Shown here piece by piece: positions 1-11,762 of a stretch of 64,000 bases of DNA. Origin of the DNA: Pestalotiopsis fici W106-1 (Eukaryota; Ascomycota; Sordariomycetes; Amphisphaeriales; Sporocadaceae); the NCBI RefSeq assembly GCF_000516985.1, contig NW_006917092.1, forward strand, positions 5,831,888 to 5,895,887, given 5' to 3'. The stretch's first letter is position 1, and each line of letters begins with the position of its first letter. Below the pieces are notes generated by a model. It did no database searches, was not told the origin of the DNA, and was given only the letters and a program-made list of their open reading frames with translations. The translations under genes and the position numbers were made by a program.

Positions 1-1254
1 ATGCATGTCTCACCTTCGCATCGACGAAAAAGTGACGACCACATTCCTTTCGCACGAGAAATTCCTGAAGATGTACTGCCGCTGGAAGACACCAAGGAAA
101 CACGCGGCACCATCACCCCAACAGAGCGACAGACCTTTGATCGCATCTTCTCCGACATTGCTGCGCGAGGTCTCAAGCCCAGACCACAACAAGACAGAAA
201 TGCGCAATCTTCCGAAACTACGCGGCGCGCGGCCAACTTGATTCTGGAAGCCGCCGCGTCTGACGATGCTGGCAAGGGACTCCGCGGAAAACCAATCTCT
301 GCCGCCCAGATGGTATCAGCAGCCAAGGACAAGGAAAAGGCACTGCTCAGATTTCCCCCCTCCCTCCGAGCTGCCGCCACTCGAGCTTTTGAACTCCTCA
401 ATCCAGACCACCCGTCGTCGTATGCGCCGGCTGCGGCTTCAACTACCGCCGACGGCGATGCGAACAGTTCGGATGAAATATGGGAGACACCAAAGAATTC
501 CACCATGCGACTAGTCGAAGTGGATGCGAAGCGATACCCAGAACAAAAGCGCGTAGAAGATCTCATGTCGACTGCCAAGTCTGATTTTGAGCTTTGGGAT
601 ATCATGGAGCGCGAAGTTTTCACATATCCTCAAAAACTCGGCCTGCACAACGTCACGGCCCCCGTAAAGATTAGCGGAAAGGCAAGACGTAAGGATAGAA
701 AGAAGAAGCGCCAAGCACAAGAGCAAGCGACGGGGCTGCCACATGAATCAAAAGAAGATGTCTTTGAGGGCGATCCAAAGTTGAACCTATACGTCTACGG
801 TCCACTATACCCTTCATTTCTCCTATTCGGACTTCGTCTCCTTGACAAGGGCTTTGTGACACCATCACCTCTGGCTCTGTCCGTTTTGCCTCGGATCAAG
901 GAGCTTGGCCTGGAATCCTTTGTGCTTGGTGTCTCGACTCCTTTTTACAATGAACTCTTGGGCATTTACTATGGAAGACATGGTGATCTGACTAATATGA
1001 TGACACTATTGGAGGAAATGAGCCATTCCGGCCTGTACTTGGACGAAGGCACAGTCTCCGTGCTTATCAAAGCTTACAATCAGACTGAACAGCTTGCAAC
1101 AGGGGCGCATGGGCAGTTTGCTCACGCCTTCATGACAATGCCTGCATACGAAAAGTCTGTACGGAATAGCATCAGGCACTGGCATAGAGACGTCGACCTC
1201 TCCATCAAACAGCGGGATGCGGACATTGATTACAGGCAAATGTACCGCGGTTAA
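1..1254 (+). CDS. Mtf2-like mitochondrial protein, probably 5'-partial
   Basis: This frame is open from the first base of the window to a TAA, 417 codons. It begins with ATG at base 1, so the true start may lie outside the window. The N-terminal half is hydrophilic and low in complexity. A lysine/arginine-rich patch lies near residues 225-240. The C-terminal 150 residues (YGPLYPSFLLFGLRLLDKGF, then helical pairs such as YNELLGIYYGRHGDLTNMM) resemble the PPR-like C-terminal region of fungal Mtf2-like proteins. In yeast, Mtf2/Nam1 couples mitochondrial transcription to mRNA processing and translation. The family assignment comes from pattern memory and was not searched. A generic PPR-type mitochondrial RNA factor is the main alternative. 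Confidence 0.55.
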   Translation: MHVSPSHRRKSDDHIPFAREIPEDVLPLEDTKETRGTITPTERQTFDRIFSDIAARGLKPRPQQDRNAQSSETTRRAANLILEAAASDDAGKGLRGKPISAAQMVSAAKDKEKALLRFPPSLRAAATRAFELLNPDHPSSYAPAAASTTADGDANSSDEIWETPKNSTMRLVEVDAKRYPEQKRVEDLMSTAKSDFELWDIMEREVFTYPQKLGLHNVTAPVKISGKARRKDRKKKRQAQEQATGLPHESKEDVFEGDPKLNLYVYGPLYPSFLLFGLRLLDKGFVTPSPLALSVLPRIKELGLESFVLGVSTPFYNELLGIYYGRHGDLTNMMTLLEEMSHSGLYLDEGTVSVLIKAYNQTEQLATGAHGQFAHAFMTMPAYEKSVRNSIRHWHRDVDLSIKQRDADIDYRQMYRG

Positions 1255-1869
1255 TTAATGAGATAGTAAGGGCACCAAAAGCTCTCTAAAAGACAATGCA
1301 TTCCACTCCTGCCTTGATGATTCATTGATGGTCCCGGATTCATGGTCCCGGCTTTGCGTGTCTGAGCATTGTTCTTTGGATTGAGACAAGTCTATACAGT
1401 TTTACAGACAGTTGGGCTAGATGCCGACGATATGCGGGGAGCAAGCGCCCGCACGTTGACTAGAGTTGGTCATTTATGCTGCCAAAGTTTGCGCCAAAAT
1501 GCATAGGCCTGACGGACTGGTAGTGTAAAAGTGTTTGTTTAGATACAGTGCTTGGCCGAGCCGCAACTAATCACTGTGTTTTATAGAGAAATCATGATTG
1601 GCAAATGGACTTGATCTCGATTGCGCTCCTGCAAAGATGATGGCTCTGCTTAGGATCAAGGTCGTGCTGACATCAAAGGGACCTTCCTCGATCGCACTTC
1701 TTAATGACGGCGCGAAAAAAGCATTCAAAAATGTGTGTGTGATGGTTCAATCATATGATTACCTGGGCAGGTCGAGCATGCAACAAGTGCTGCAAATCGT
1801 CTGCTCCGGCATAACGCCTTCCTGAAAATATGCTTGTGTTTTACAGTTGAACTTGTTATCATACAATAC
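1255..1869. other. intergenic, no gene seen
   Basis: This is 3' flank of the Mtf2-like gene. A 75-codon open frame at 1598-1825 has no recognisable motif. No RNA gene or repeat is evident. Confidence 0.5.
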
Positions 1870-2556
1870 ATGGTGACCTCTAGACGGCGTTTTCTCATCA
1901 CAGGCGTACATGGCTACATCGGAAGTGCTTTTCTGAAAGCTGGATATCCTGTACGTGGCACGTTTCGATCACGTCAATCGGCCGCGCCGACGAGATCTTC
2001 TGATGATGGCCCCTTGGACATCGTTGAGGTGCCAGCAAGTTCAAGGCCGAGCGCGCATCCTGTCAGTATGTCCAAGAGTAGCAGCCTCACTTTATATCCA
2101 GTGTGCGCTGTACAGATTCTTTACCTTTGTTCCACCGTGGATTCAGCTTCGTCGCGGGACCGCACCTCTTTCTACCCAAACCTCAAGAGGAGATCATTTT
2201 TACTAATGCCTTGATCTGGCAAGTATTCTCGAGACAGGAATATCCACCAGGTCCTGCCGGTTGGGGGGTGTCCCACATCGACGTGCGGAACGTGGCCAAA
2301 GTCCAGGTCTTTGCCCGTCGAGCACCCGTAAGCCCTGGGCGGACAACGACTTGTACTGTGCTCGTCAACGCCTTTGTACGGAACTTCTCAGGCCACCGCA
2401 GATATCCTGCGCAAGGCGTACCCGAAGAGAAGACACATGATCAAGAAGTGCACGGAGGGGGACGGGTATCTATCCGGGAACATGGCCCCGCCCGGGTACG
2501 ATACATTTGGTCACGACAGGGCGTCCGAGATTACGGGGCGGCCACTCAATCCATGA
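1870..2556 (+). pseudogene. broken NAD-dependent epimerase/dihydroflavonol-reductase-like gene
   Basis: Three fragments in different frames follow the order of a Gre2/dihydroflavonol-4-reductase-type protein. From ATG 1870 there is a Rossmann start (FLITGVHGYIGS, then KAGYPVRGTFRSR). From about 2103 to 2310 another frame gives TNALIWQVFS and HIDVRNVAKVQVFA, matching the conserved 'DVRDVA' region. From about 2335 to 2556 a third frame gives DILRKAYPKRRHMIKK and ASEITGRPLNP, matching the family C-terminus. The middle is missing, including the serine and YxxxK catalytic region. At least two frame changes plus a large deletion rule out a functional enzyme. Introns alone do not restore the missing segment. 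Confidence 0.72.
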
Positions 2557-2711
2557 GAGCACATGGTTTTGGTTGCGGCTAAAATGTTTGATGCGTTTCT
2601 CTGATTTCTCCCTAACTCATCCACTCCCGAGATGGCTCGAGCGATACACTGCTCTCGTTGCTTATTTGCCATCCAACCCCGGCTACAATACTGGGCGTGA
2701 AAGTGTCCTCC

Positions 2712-2987
2712 TCAGCTACTCTCCTTCTTTGCTTCTGCCTTTTCCAGAGGATCGTCACTGGCCGACGTCTGTTCGGCAATGTTATCGTCGGCCTCGTCGC
2801 CAATGGCCGCGTCGAGGGCGTCTTCCCCAAGAATTCCTTCGGTTGCTGCTGCTCCCTTTTCTTGTTTGGCTGCAGCCTTTTCGAGGGGATCATCCCCGGC
2901 AGAGGTTTTTGCTGGATCTGTTCTGAATTAGTCCCGCCTTTTGTCTGTTGTTTGCAACTGATGAGTACCTTTTTGATCGGCAGGCAT
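2712..2987 (-). CDS. small acidic hypothetical protein, 74 aa, two exons
   Basis: ATG at 2987 opens a 19-nt exon (2969-2987) encoding MPADQK plus one base. A 51-nt GT-AG intron (2918-2968) follows, then exon 2 (2712-2917) ending in TGA. The 225-nt product closes exactly in frame. The protein is soluble, very acidic and Ala/Lys-rich, with no membrane segment. It carries a near-duplicate motif: SAGDDPLEKAAAK near residues 12-24 and SASDDPLEKAEAK near residues 58-70. Between them lies GILGEDALDAAIGDEADDNI, probably helical. I do not recognise the family. The duplicated motif and clean splicing argue for a real gene. A 189-codon minus-strand frame overlapping it is considered a shadow. Confidence 0.6.
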
Positions 2988-3311
2988 TGTACGCGCGTAA
3001 GAGATAAACTTGGCGGTTTTGACGTGAGATTTGGATGATGATTATCGATGACCAATCGACTACGTGACAGTGTCGTAAATTGTTTTATAGACGTCCTGTC
3101 ACTGATGTCATTAAGTGCGGAGTGCATGTTTGGAATCCATGTGGATGGTAGCCAATAGCGCTCTGGCCCAATCAAATACACCCGCGAGGCTTGGGAGAAA
3201 CCGGTTTTGGTAAGCGACGTTTTTGATAGTAACAGGGGTTCACATCCTCGATCGTGTAAAGCCGTCGATTTGGAGCTGTGTTTTTAGATTAGACGGGTGT
3301 TCATCCCGATT
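2988..3311. other. intergenic
   Basis: This stretch separates the 74-aa gene (transcribed away from it) from the 3' end of the DHA1 transporter. It should hold the small gene's promoter. No distinct element was identified. Confidence 0.4.
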
Positions 3312-5164
3312 TCACATGTCCAGCTCGTCTCTTTGCAGCCGCCACTTGGGGCCAATCTTCATCTGTATGTACATGACGGGCAACATGCAGGCACAGATGG
3401 CCGCCAGCATCACGTAGGTCCAGATGTAGCCGAGATTCGTAATCATGCGATCTGTCGTGGCCACGACAATGGCGCCGAGCGAGCAGCGCACAAAGTTGGT
3501 GCATGCCGTGGCCCCGGAGCTGCGCGATTGCAGGATGTCAATCATCAAGGTCATTGTAGTGTTGAGTACGGCCATGCCACACCAGCCGACTTGTATCATG
3601 TTAGCTCATGGTGAGTTGCGAACGGTTGCTGACCAGGTACTTACGGATGACGGAAATCACAAGAGGCACGGCGACACTGATGAAATAGATTAGCAAGCAT
3701 TTTGATGAGTGCAGAACAGAATAACTTACTGCGCCGCCTTTCCTAGTGCAAGACCCCATCCAACAACCGCCATGACAAATACAATCAGGTGGTAAGGCAT
3801 AGTCCGCAGGCGTGCGTATTCCTTGGGAAACGGCCCTTCGCCGTGAGACTTTTTGATCTTGGCATACTCGTGATCCAATAATCTTCCAGTCACTTGCGTG
3901 CCGACAATCATGCCAAGGCCCGTCGGAAGGTAACAGATACCTAGTAGAGTCTCGGACAGCCATGGATAGACGTCGGAAAAGGCGGATGAAATGGTGGCCA
4001 TGATGCTGTAGTTGACCGAGTATATGACGCCAGTAAACAGCAAGGCAATGACAACGTCGGGATAGGTGAAGAGAATGAATGGATTGATCGACTGTTTTTT
4101 CGTGGATGGAGGAAGAGTGACGGGAGTGGCCGCCTTCTTGCCGCGCCCAACCACTGTAATCAGGGGTTTGTGGATTCCTGTCAACGGGATGCTACCGTTT
4201 CCAGCTAATTGTCGGAGCGTCTCTGGCAAAAAGCTTGATACTGTCAAGATCAAATCAAGGATGATTTCAAATAGAGACACTTACATGTAGAGCATCACCC
4301 AACAGCATCCAGCCATGATGACCAGAGCCCAGAAGATGGACCTCCAGCCAAGATTCTCTGCTAACGCACCGCCGATCGCAGGCCCGATGCAAGGCGCAAG
4401 CATAGGTCCAAGATTGAACAAACCAAAATAGCTACCTCGCTCTTCCGGTGTAGCAATGTCACCAGTAACTCCCGCACCTGATTTGTGTTAAGCAATCAAG
4501 TCGTTGAAATTGAATGACGAGTGATTCCCATACCTAAGGCGATCATGCTCGCGCACCCACCGGCTTGCAATAATCGAAGTACGATCAGTAACCAAAAGGC
4601 ATTGGTGGGACACAACGCCAATCCAATACATGAGCCGATCAGTACCGTCAAGCATCCCAAGAAGATTGGTCTTCTTCCATACCGATCTGACAGTGGACCC
4701 CAGAGCATAGGAGCTGCGTGTGTTCTATGCGTCAGCCATCACGTGTCTCGATCGGAAATATGTCATTGCAGAAATTGAATGAAAATCCAGAGGGCGAGTC
4801 TCCTTACAAATGCCCTGCATCACCAAATAGGCCGTAACTGTTTGATTGATGACTTCTTCTGAAGTTCCAAAAGCCTCGGCCATCATGGGAATCGCCGGGA
4901 AATAAATGTTAGCTGGCAAGGGGCTAAGGCGCAAAAGTTAAGGTTAGCCACGACAGACACATCTATAGGCCAAAATTCAACGCACCTGTGAAAACCAGCC
5001 ACTGCCACTATTCCGACAATGAACCATTTTTGTTTCCTCGTGTAAATACTATATGGTTCTTCCGTCGCTGATTCAATGTCGTTGATCGGAGTTAAAGTGC
5101 CTTCCTGTACCACACTGGGCACCTCCTTTTCAGGGTCCGTACCGGCGGCTTGGGCGGTTCCCAT
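3312..5164 (-). CDS. MFS drug:H+ antiporter, DHA1 family, 493 aa
   Basis: Seven exons, read on the minus strand: 5164-4986, 4923-4808, 4713-4534, 4477-4285, 4233-3730, 3676-3645 and 3589-3312. They total 1482 nt and close in frame. The N-terminus is a hydrophilic tail of about 50 residues. SPLPANIYFPAIP in the first membrane region and QGISPMLWGPLSDRYGRRP (motif A) are typical of Aqr1/Qdr-type DHA1 pumps. IFLPETLRQLAGNG marks the central loop, and a last block contains RCSLGAIVVA. Twelve membrane segments are expected. The likely role is plasma-membrane proton-coupled export of small toxic molecules, but the substrate cannot be told. The introns are 51-94 nt. Two acceptors (AAG at 4234 and 3590) were chosen because only they restore the family sequence. 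Confidence 0.88.
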
Positions 5165-6842
5165 GTTGTCGGCGATGATTGAAAAACGGGAGTTGCAAGA
5201 CCGGAAGTCTGCGATTTTGTTGCCAACTGAATTTCCGAGAACATCGTGAAATACTGTCTTCTTAGCCCTGGTTGATTTCTTATGTACTAACTATGGTGTT
5301 GCGGCTCCGGCTTCCGGAGACAGAAATTTTGCGCCATTGCGCCCAGGCCTAATGGCGGCCGCTACCGTTTTTGACGTTTTGCCCTTATTCCCATCAAGGA
5401 GACATTCTATTTCCGTATAGAAGCCCAACGATCAGCCAAAAGGATTGGTTGGGTGCGATCCGAGGGCCGACGGAACGGGCCAGGGGGGGGGGCTGTCGGA
5501 GGTCCTACGTGGGCTTTTCGGAGCTGACGCCGATGATGGCCAGAATAAGAGCTTCACTACACAGACCATATAAATAGTGGATATACGTGACGATTGTCTT
5601 CTTGGCAATTGGAAGATGTTCACTCAAGAATGCCGGAGAGGTTGTGGCAGTGGCCGGTGGCATGCAATCCGGCAAAAATGGTCTTTCACAATCTTTCAGG
5701 ACCCGGCACGATATCAGCAGTGTTATGCTGCCACATTTGCCGCTGCAGAAAATAGTTCGGAAAATAGACACAATCCTTGTACGAATATACCGTTGTACTG
5801 CACGAAATTTGGAGATTACAGACAAACCTTGAAGCTTATCGGATCCTTGAACGTTATCTAGGTACTAACCTGGGTACAAACGCTACCGCTGACCGTGTTT
5901 CGGTACACTTCAGCGGGCTGCTGCATGATTACCAGCGTGTCGGTAATGCACTAATTGACAGAAGTGGCACAAACTGCGACCCTCGTCCACATGTTTTTTT
6001 TTCTTGGTGCTCACATGTGCAGAGCTGACCACCAACGTCAACATCGTCCCCCAGTTGACCTACGTATGTAGTATCTGCAGAAGAAGTTCTTGGAAGTCGA
6101 ACAAGAAGGGCAACCAGATGCGGGTCATTTAGCCAGAGCGACCCTATCCGGGGCATTTTCATATTCTATACCACTTCAAGCTAGACTGGACCTTTAGCAC
6201 TGATTCCAACGCCTTGCCCAGGGAGATGAGCGACTCAATGAAGTCTGAGAGCACCAGACCCAAGGTTAAAAAAAAAAGATATGAAGGACAAAGTCGCCAC
6301 ACTCCCTCATTTAGGTCGACATAACCGATGCGACTTGGCGACCTAGCGCTTCTATGGCAGGCCAAGGAGAAGGGGAGGGAAGAAAAATCTCGATACCGGA
6401 CAGAAATGGACTCTGGCTGTCGTATTCATCACAATTTGCTGTTCTTCAATCTTTTCAACCGTCCATTTCAATACTCATTCTCTCTCCACGGGGGGCTCCA
6501 CATTACCCTCTTTCACTCTCTCAGCTCAGGTCCACGATCCCCATCGTTACCAGGCCTATAACGGCGTGCGCATTTGATCTGGCCAAGACTAGCGTTTAGC
6601 CTTATCTTCTGCCTCTCAACCCGCCCCTGCTTGTCTACGAAGATAACAAGAACGATCCGGCAGGCATCTTCATCTTTTCACGATTATAGGTGGAGTCTAG
6701 AGCGCATACTACCCCAGATCGTTCTGGGTGTCTTATATCAGTCCGGTCCTCTTGCATTGGTAGTGCAAGCGGCCCGTTTCGTTTTGTGCAAGATTCGCGG
6801 AAACAGCATTGTTTGAAAGAAACAGTCGCAGCAACACTCATC
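5165..6842. other. divergent promoter region between DHA1 pump and NCS1 permease
   Basis: This stretch is 1.7 kb without a convincing gene. It contains a run of ten G near 5483-5492. A pyrimidine-rich stretch around 6470-6530 lies upstream of the NCS1 start and resembles a fungal promoter or 5' leader. Open frames here are short and lack motifs. Confidence 0.5.
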
Positions 6843-8476
6843 ATGGTCGTCGAGTCACAATCGAACCTGGACCAGGCTTCCAAGCCAGCAGACATGGAAA
6901 AGATGAACGCTGAAACACACAATGTCGACATTGAGACGGCCTCTACTAAGCCAGCTCGCAAATGGAGATTCTTGGATCGCCTGGTTGCTAGTTCCGTCGA
7001 GGCTCGCGGTGTCATGCCCGTACCTCTCGAGGAGCGCACATCAACAAATTACAGCAGCTACTTTTCTATTTGGTTCTGTATGAATATCAACCTCTTGCCG
7101 TAAGTCATTGCTCGACATTTGGACAGCAGACAAGAGAAAGAATCTAACATGCAGAAACAAGTATCACGTTTGGCATGCTCGGCACGACCGCGTACATGCT
7201 CAGTGTTCGCGACTGCGCATTGGTCATTCTCTTCTTTGCCTTGTTGACGGCCACTTTTCCCTCCTACCTCGGCATCCTCGGACCCAACACTGGCTTGAGA
7301 CAGATGATTCAAGCCCGCTACAGCTTTGGAAGATATCTCGTTTCCGTCCCCGTCATTCTCAACCTGGCTACCCTGACGGGCTTCTGCGTCATCATCTGCG
7401 TGGTCGGCGGCCAGTGTTTGTCTGCTGTCACGGGCGGAACAATGTCGGCAGCAGTCGGTATCGTCATTGTCGGGTTGCTGTCTCTCGCCATCTCGTTTTG
7501 CGGATACAAAGTCCTTCACGCGTACGAGCGCTTTGCCTGGATCCCCGCGCTCATTGCCATTGTCATTACGACGGGCTGTGGAGGTTCCAAGCTCAAGGAG
7601 CAGGTTGCCACGGAGCCCGCCACCCCTGCCGCCATTCTCTCTTTTGGAATGATTGTCGCTTCGTACATGATTCCGTATGCGTGTCTGTCTTCAGACTTTA
7701 CCACGTACTTGAATCCCAAGTTCTCTTCGTAGGTGACGGCCTTTCCAAAGGATTTACGAGTGATACTAACATGGCCTATTAGTGTCCGACTATTTCTCTA
7801 CGGATACGCTGGCTGCATCATTCCGACGGTACCATTGATGATCCTAGGCGCTGCCATTGGTGGTGCCATTGGCAACATTCCCGAGTGGGCCGAAGGCTAC
7901 GACTCGACCTCTGTCGGTGGTGTACTAGCTGCGATGCTGACTCCGGCCGGCGGTTTCGGCAAATTCGTCGTCGTCGTCCTGTCCTTTACCATGCTCGGCA
8001 ACATTTCCGCCACCATGTACTCCATCACGCTCAACTTCCAGATGCTGGTCCCGCAGCTCGTCGTCGTCCCGCGCTACGTCTTCTCCGTCATCATCACGGC
8101 CATTGTCATCCCCGTCAGTATCAAGGCGGCTCTCGACTTTTTCTCTAGCCTCGAGAACTTTATCGCCTTGATCGGCTACTGGAGCGCTGCGTTTGTCGCC
8201 GTCCTGATCACGGAGCATGTCGTTATTCGCCGCGGTCAGTACAGCACCTATGACCAAGATGCTTGGAATTCGGCCTCTAAGCTCCCTTGGGGTGTTGCGG
8301 CTCTGGCGGCAAGCGTCTTGAGCTTTGGCCTGGTTATTCCTAGCATGGCCCAAGTGTGGTTCACAGGTCCAATTGCGGAGCAAGCCGGTGACATTGGATT
8401 TGAATTGGCCATTGTTGTCACTGCCGTATTATATGTTCCATTCCGATTGATTGAGAAGCGAGTCGCTGATCGATAG
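6843..8476 (+). CDS. NCS1 nucleobase:cation symporter (purine/cytosine permease), 505 aa
   Basis: Three exons, 6843-7099, 7162-7728 and 7783-8476, total 1518 nt and close in frame. The start is ATG 6843; an upstream in-frame ATG at 6690 would add an atypical extension. The protein has a 55-residue cytosolic tail, SSVEARGVMPVPLEERT before the first membrane segment, and about 12 hydrophobic segments. GILGPNTGLRQMIQARYSFG carries the NCS1 signature. Other landmarks are ERFAWIPALIAI and the SSDFTTYLNPK loop. This matches the Fcy2/FcyB branch, which imports cytosine and purines with protons at the plasma membrane. Intron 2 shows a TACTAAC branch site. It is divergent from the DHA1 pump. The exact substrate is an inference. 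Confidence 0.9.
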
Positions 8477-9394
8477 CTCGATAGAAGATAACGTGGTCCG
8501 GTCCAGACAACGAGCAGAAGGGACCGGTAATGAAGATGCTACACAATCTTGGTGATAATTTCACTGTAAATATCGTGCCAATCAATTTGTCTTACCTACC
8601 TATTGTCCGCGGTGTCTCTGATACCCACACGTCTACCCTTAAAGTTCCTAGATGAGCTTGTGAGTCGAAATAGGTGCGCATAACTACAAAGCATCATTCA
8701 TGTAAGGCTATTCGGTTGATCGGACTTCTCTCGGGTGACAGCTCGCAGGCCCTTGCCATTTATAGTACGTAATACAGGTTCAGCTCTGTATAGGTACGTG
8801 ACAATGCTGCATAGGTACATAGGTACCAAAATATGCGCCTGCTCTGTTTCCCGGGCTGTTGGTGATATTTAGCGAGAGAGAAAACTCCAGCTTTGCACCC
8901 AAAATGGGAAAGGCCTTGAGCAAAGGAACGCTCTCGATTGGTGCAGAAGCCCTCTTGTCTGCTGTATCCGCTGATCTAGACAGCACACACCGCAGATCGC
9001 CTACTACGTATGTGTATTAGATAACTTTCTAGCACCTCTCCGTTGCAGCTTTATAGAATCAGCTCTGACGCTTTGTAAATTCTTTCGTCCACATCTTCTG
9101 CTTCACACCAGCTCAGCCAAGACTTCCCACACATCTCTTTCTGCCAAGTGTGCATTTACCAGATAAGCTACATTGCTCTGAACGCTTGTCTCGTGGCGAC
9201 CAAAAATTCCTTGTGCCAATCTTGAAAGACGAGCTCAACTCTTGACTCCTGGGTCCTAGGTATCAACTAGGTTAGGTCGGTAGCTGTGGATAGACTGTAG
9301 CGAAGATCAGGTGGATCACTGCCTACAGCTTCGCAGGCTCAGCTGATGTTCATCTCGGTCTATCAGGTTCGATGATTCATTCTTTAAAGAAGCC
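8477..9394. other. intergenic upstream of HET gene
   Basis: No supported gene. A 38-codon open frame beginning near 8904 on the plus strand has no motif. Further 5' exons of the HET gene could lie here, because the open frame continues upstream of ATG 9395 to a TGA at 9344. Confidence 0.4.
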
Positions 9395-11040
9395 ATGCAG
9401 GATATTCCCCAAAGATCTCATGGCATAATATCTGAGGGCAAGTTTAGTCTTTTTTTCTTCCTTTTTTTTTTTGCCCCAAAGAGAGAAGGGGGTGGGGGTT
9501 GCTCTGATTAAATTTGCTGATATTGTGGACAGGTGACCCAAGTATCAAGCCTAATGTGCCTGTTTGGATCAGTCCACATGGATATCCTCAAGTCTGCGAA
9601 AATTCTTCTACTCCAGCTGCATTTGCTCGCGCTTCGGAGTGGCTCTCCTATTGCGTGGAGCACGATGGGTATTGCAAGCCGCCCAATCCCAAGGACTTTT
9701 GGCCGAGACGTTTGGTCAATGTCAACCTCGGAGACGAAGCAAAAGATCCCTTCTTAGTGGAGCCCACTGAGCCGATGACATATGCGTGCTTGAGCTACTG
9801 CTGGGGACCCAACGCGGACAAAGTTCTTCGCACGACCAAAGACAATATCGAAGAACATTTTTCTGCCATTCCTTTCGACCGCATACCGAAGAGTGTGCAA
9901 GATGCTGTCAAAGTTTGCAGACGCCTGAACATTCCTTATCTTTGGGTAGATTCGCTGTGCATCCTTCAACATGATGACAATGAGTGGTTTGTCGCCTCGG
10001 CCGAAATGGACCGCACGTATTTCAACTCCCACCTGACCATTGCCGCACTGGAGCCAGCAAGTTGCGAATCAGGCTTCCTCGGTCAGCAGGATTTTAGCAC
10101 TCCAGGACGGCGGCCAGATTTTGAGAAGCTCAAGAGCGGTAATCAATGGATAGAAGGCGATTTCTCATTGAATAGCCGAGGTTGGTGCCTGCAGGAAGAG
10201 ATACTCCCCAATCGACGCCTCTGTTTCAATGGGGCGGAGATGAGCTGGGAGTGTCTATGTCGTAAAATATGTGAGTGTGGGCATCAACTCTGGCCTTCTC
10301 GGAACAGGCGTAATCTTTCGGATGAGTTCAACTTTGCCGAGCTCGGTGGTTTCCTAAAGAATCAGAACTTGACAGTGACACTCAAGCAGAGAGCAAAGGC
10401 AGAAAATGCGTTGGACGGCGGCCCAGATCGAAAGCTTTTATGGCTACTGGGTACCCATTATGATCAATATGCTTCGACAACCATGTCCAAAACACGCGAG
10501 GTGTGGCGGCAGTTGGTCACCAGATACTCCCGACGCACTCTCTCTTATCGCCGCGACAAACTGGCCGCGGTGGCAGGACTGGCCGGAATGACCCTTCATG
10601 CATTATACCGGGAAACACTATACCGGGAAGACAATTGCGAGGAATATCTGGCCGGGCTTTGGAAAAAGGAACTTCATTTCGACCTGGCTTGGTATATCGA
10701 TATCCCCGTTGCACGGTTGCCTGACCCGGTCGATCGTGACGACGTACATGGGGCATCTTGTGCTCCATCTTGGTCCTGGGCCTCTTCAGATACGCCTGTT
10801 CTGTACTCATGCACCAGGTCATATTGGGGTTGGAGTGAAACCCCGCGCGTCTGGGAGAGATGTGAGGTCATAGAAACAGAATGTCATTACAGCCGGTATG
10901 GGGCCAGCGTCAACCAACATGACGAGCGCATTATTATGTATCTAATGAAGCTACCGATGCATGCACCTCTGTGGTTGGAACAAGTGATATTACAGTCAGC
11001 CATGCAAAGAAAATTTCGGCCCTTCGGATGTCTCCCCTAA
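9395..11040 (+). CDS. HET-domain (heterokaryon incompatibility) protein
   Basis: The long open frame has no ATG before the HET core. An upstream exon 9395-9437 joins 9533-11040 through a GC-AG intron (donor GCAAGT at 9438, acceptor ACAG at 9532). This gives 516 aa starting MQDIPQRSHG. The HET domain runs from about residue 97 to 245. It carries the three hallmark blocks TYACLSYCWG, IPYLWVDSLCILQHDDNEW and SRGWCLQEEILPNRRLCF. APSWSWAS follows near residue 430. The protein ends soon after that, shorter at the C-terminus than many HET proteins, so truncation is possible. HET proteins trigger cell death on non-self recognition after hyphal fusion. The start is uncertain; the family is clear. Confidence 0.8.
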
Positions 11041-11762
11041 TGGCCAAGTAAGGAGGCCTAGCACCAGTCGAGGAGGTTCTCGGTTAAGTAAAGTATTAAA
11101 AGTTCCAGCCAAGACGTTGCATTTGCCCAAAGTGGCGCATCTAGCTGACCTATCGTACCGGCTTGGAGAAAGGCCTACAATCTACAATCATCCAGGACCC
11201 CGGATGGCCACAACCTTGTCTTAAGTATAAATTCCCAGCTGGTTGGCTATTGACCAGGTGCAAACCAATGACAGGGAAATTTGGGCACTTTACGTTCGTC
11301 ATGTTGGCATTATGTACTTTTTGCGATGAGTTCACGCTCTTGATAATGACTTTCCATCTACAGTGGTAATATGTAATGGCCGACAATTTGACATGACGTC
11401 TACTTACCTTAGGTGTAAGCCATGATGCTACCTGCGAGTATCCGCGTCCCATGGGTGGTATGCATTCAGCCTTTCCTCTCCGGCGCTGTAGCTCGACTGA
11501 CTCCTGCGCGCACTGCTGGCCTCAACCTCCACTGTCTTGTTACCTCCTGCTGCGCCATGATCTGGGTGGTGACCGAAGCCTGGATCTGTATTAGGAGAGG
11601 CTGTTGCATACGACGACCAAAGCCTATTTATGGCAATTTCGGACGACTCGTTTGTCGCCGGGGTGCCGATCTCGCGGACGACGCCATGGGAAGCCTTGAG
11701 GCCCTCAACGTCGTCTTGTCGACCGGCAGGTCCCGAGGATACTAAGTAGGTTCGGTTCGACG
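11041..11762. other. gene-poor stretch before PKS remnant
   Basis: No KS, AT, DH or methyltransferase motif of a PKS was found here in any frame, although the remnant downstream would need them. The 107-codon plus frame at 11422-11745 has no recognised motif. Confidence 0.5.

Noticed and set aside
2612..3181. 189-codon minus-strand frame
   Set aside because: It overlaps the spliced 74-aa gene in another frame and has low-complexity composition without motif.
6690..6845. Upstream ATG for the NCS1 permease
   Set aside because: It would add 51 residues unlike the family; ATG 6843 gives the usual N-terminus.
7058..8383. Minus-strand frames of about 150 codons
   Set aside because: Antisense to the NCS1 permease; no independent features.
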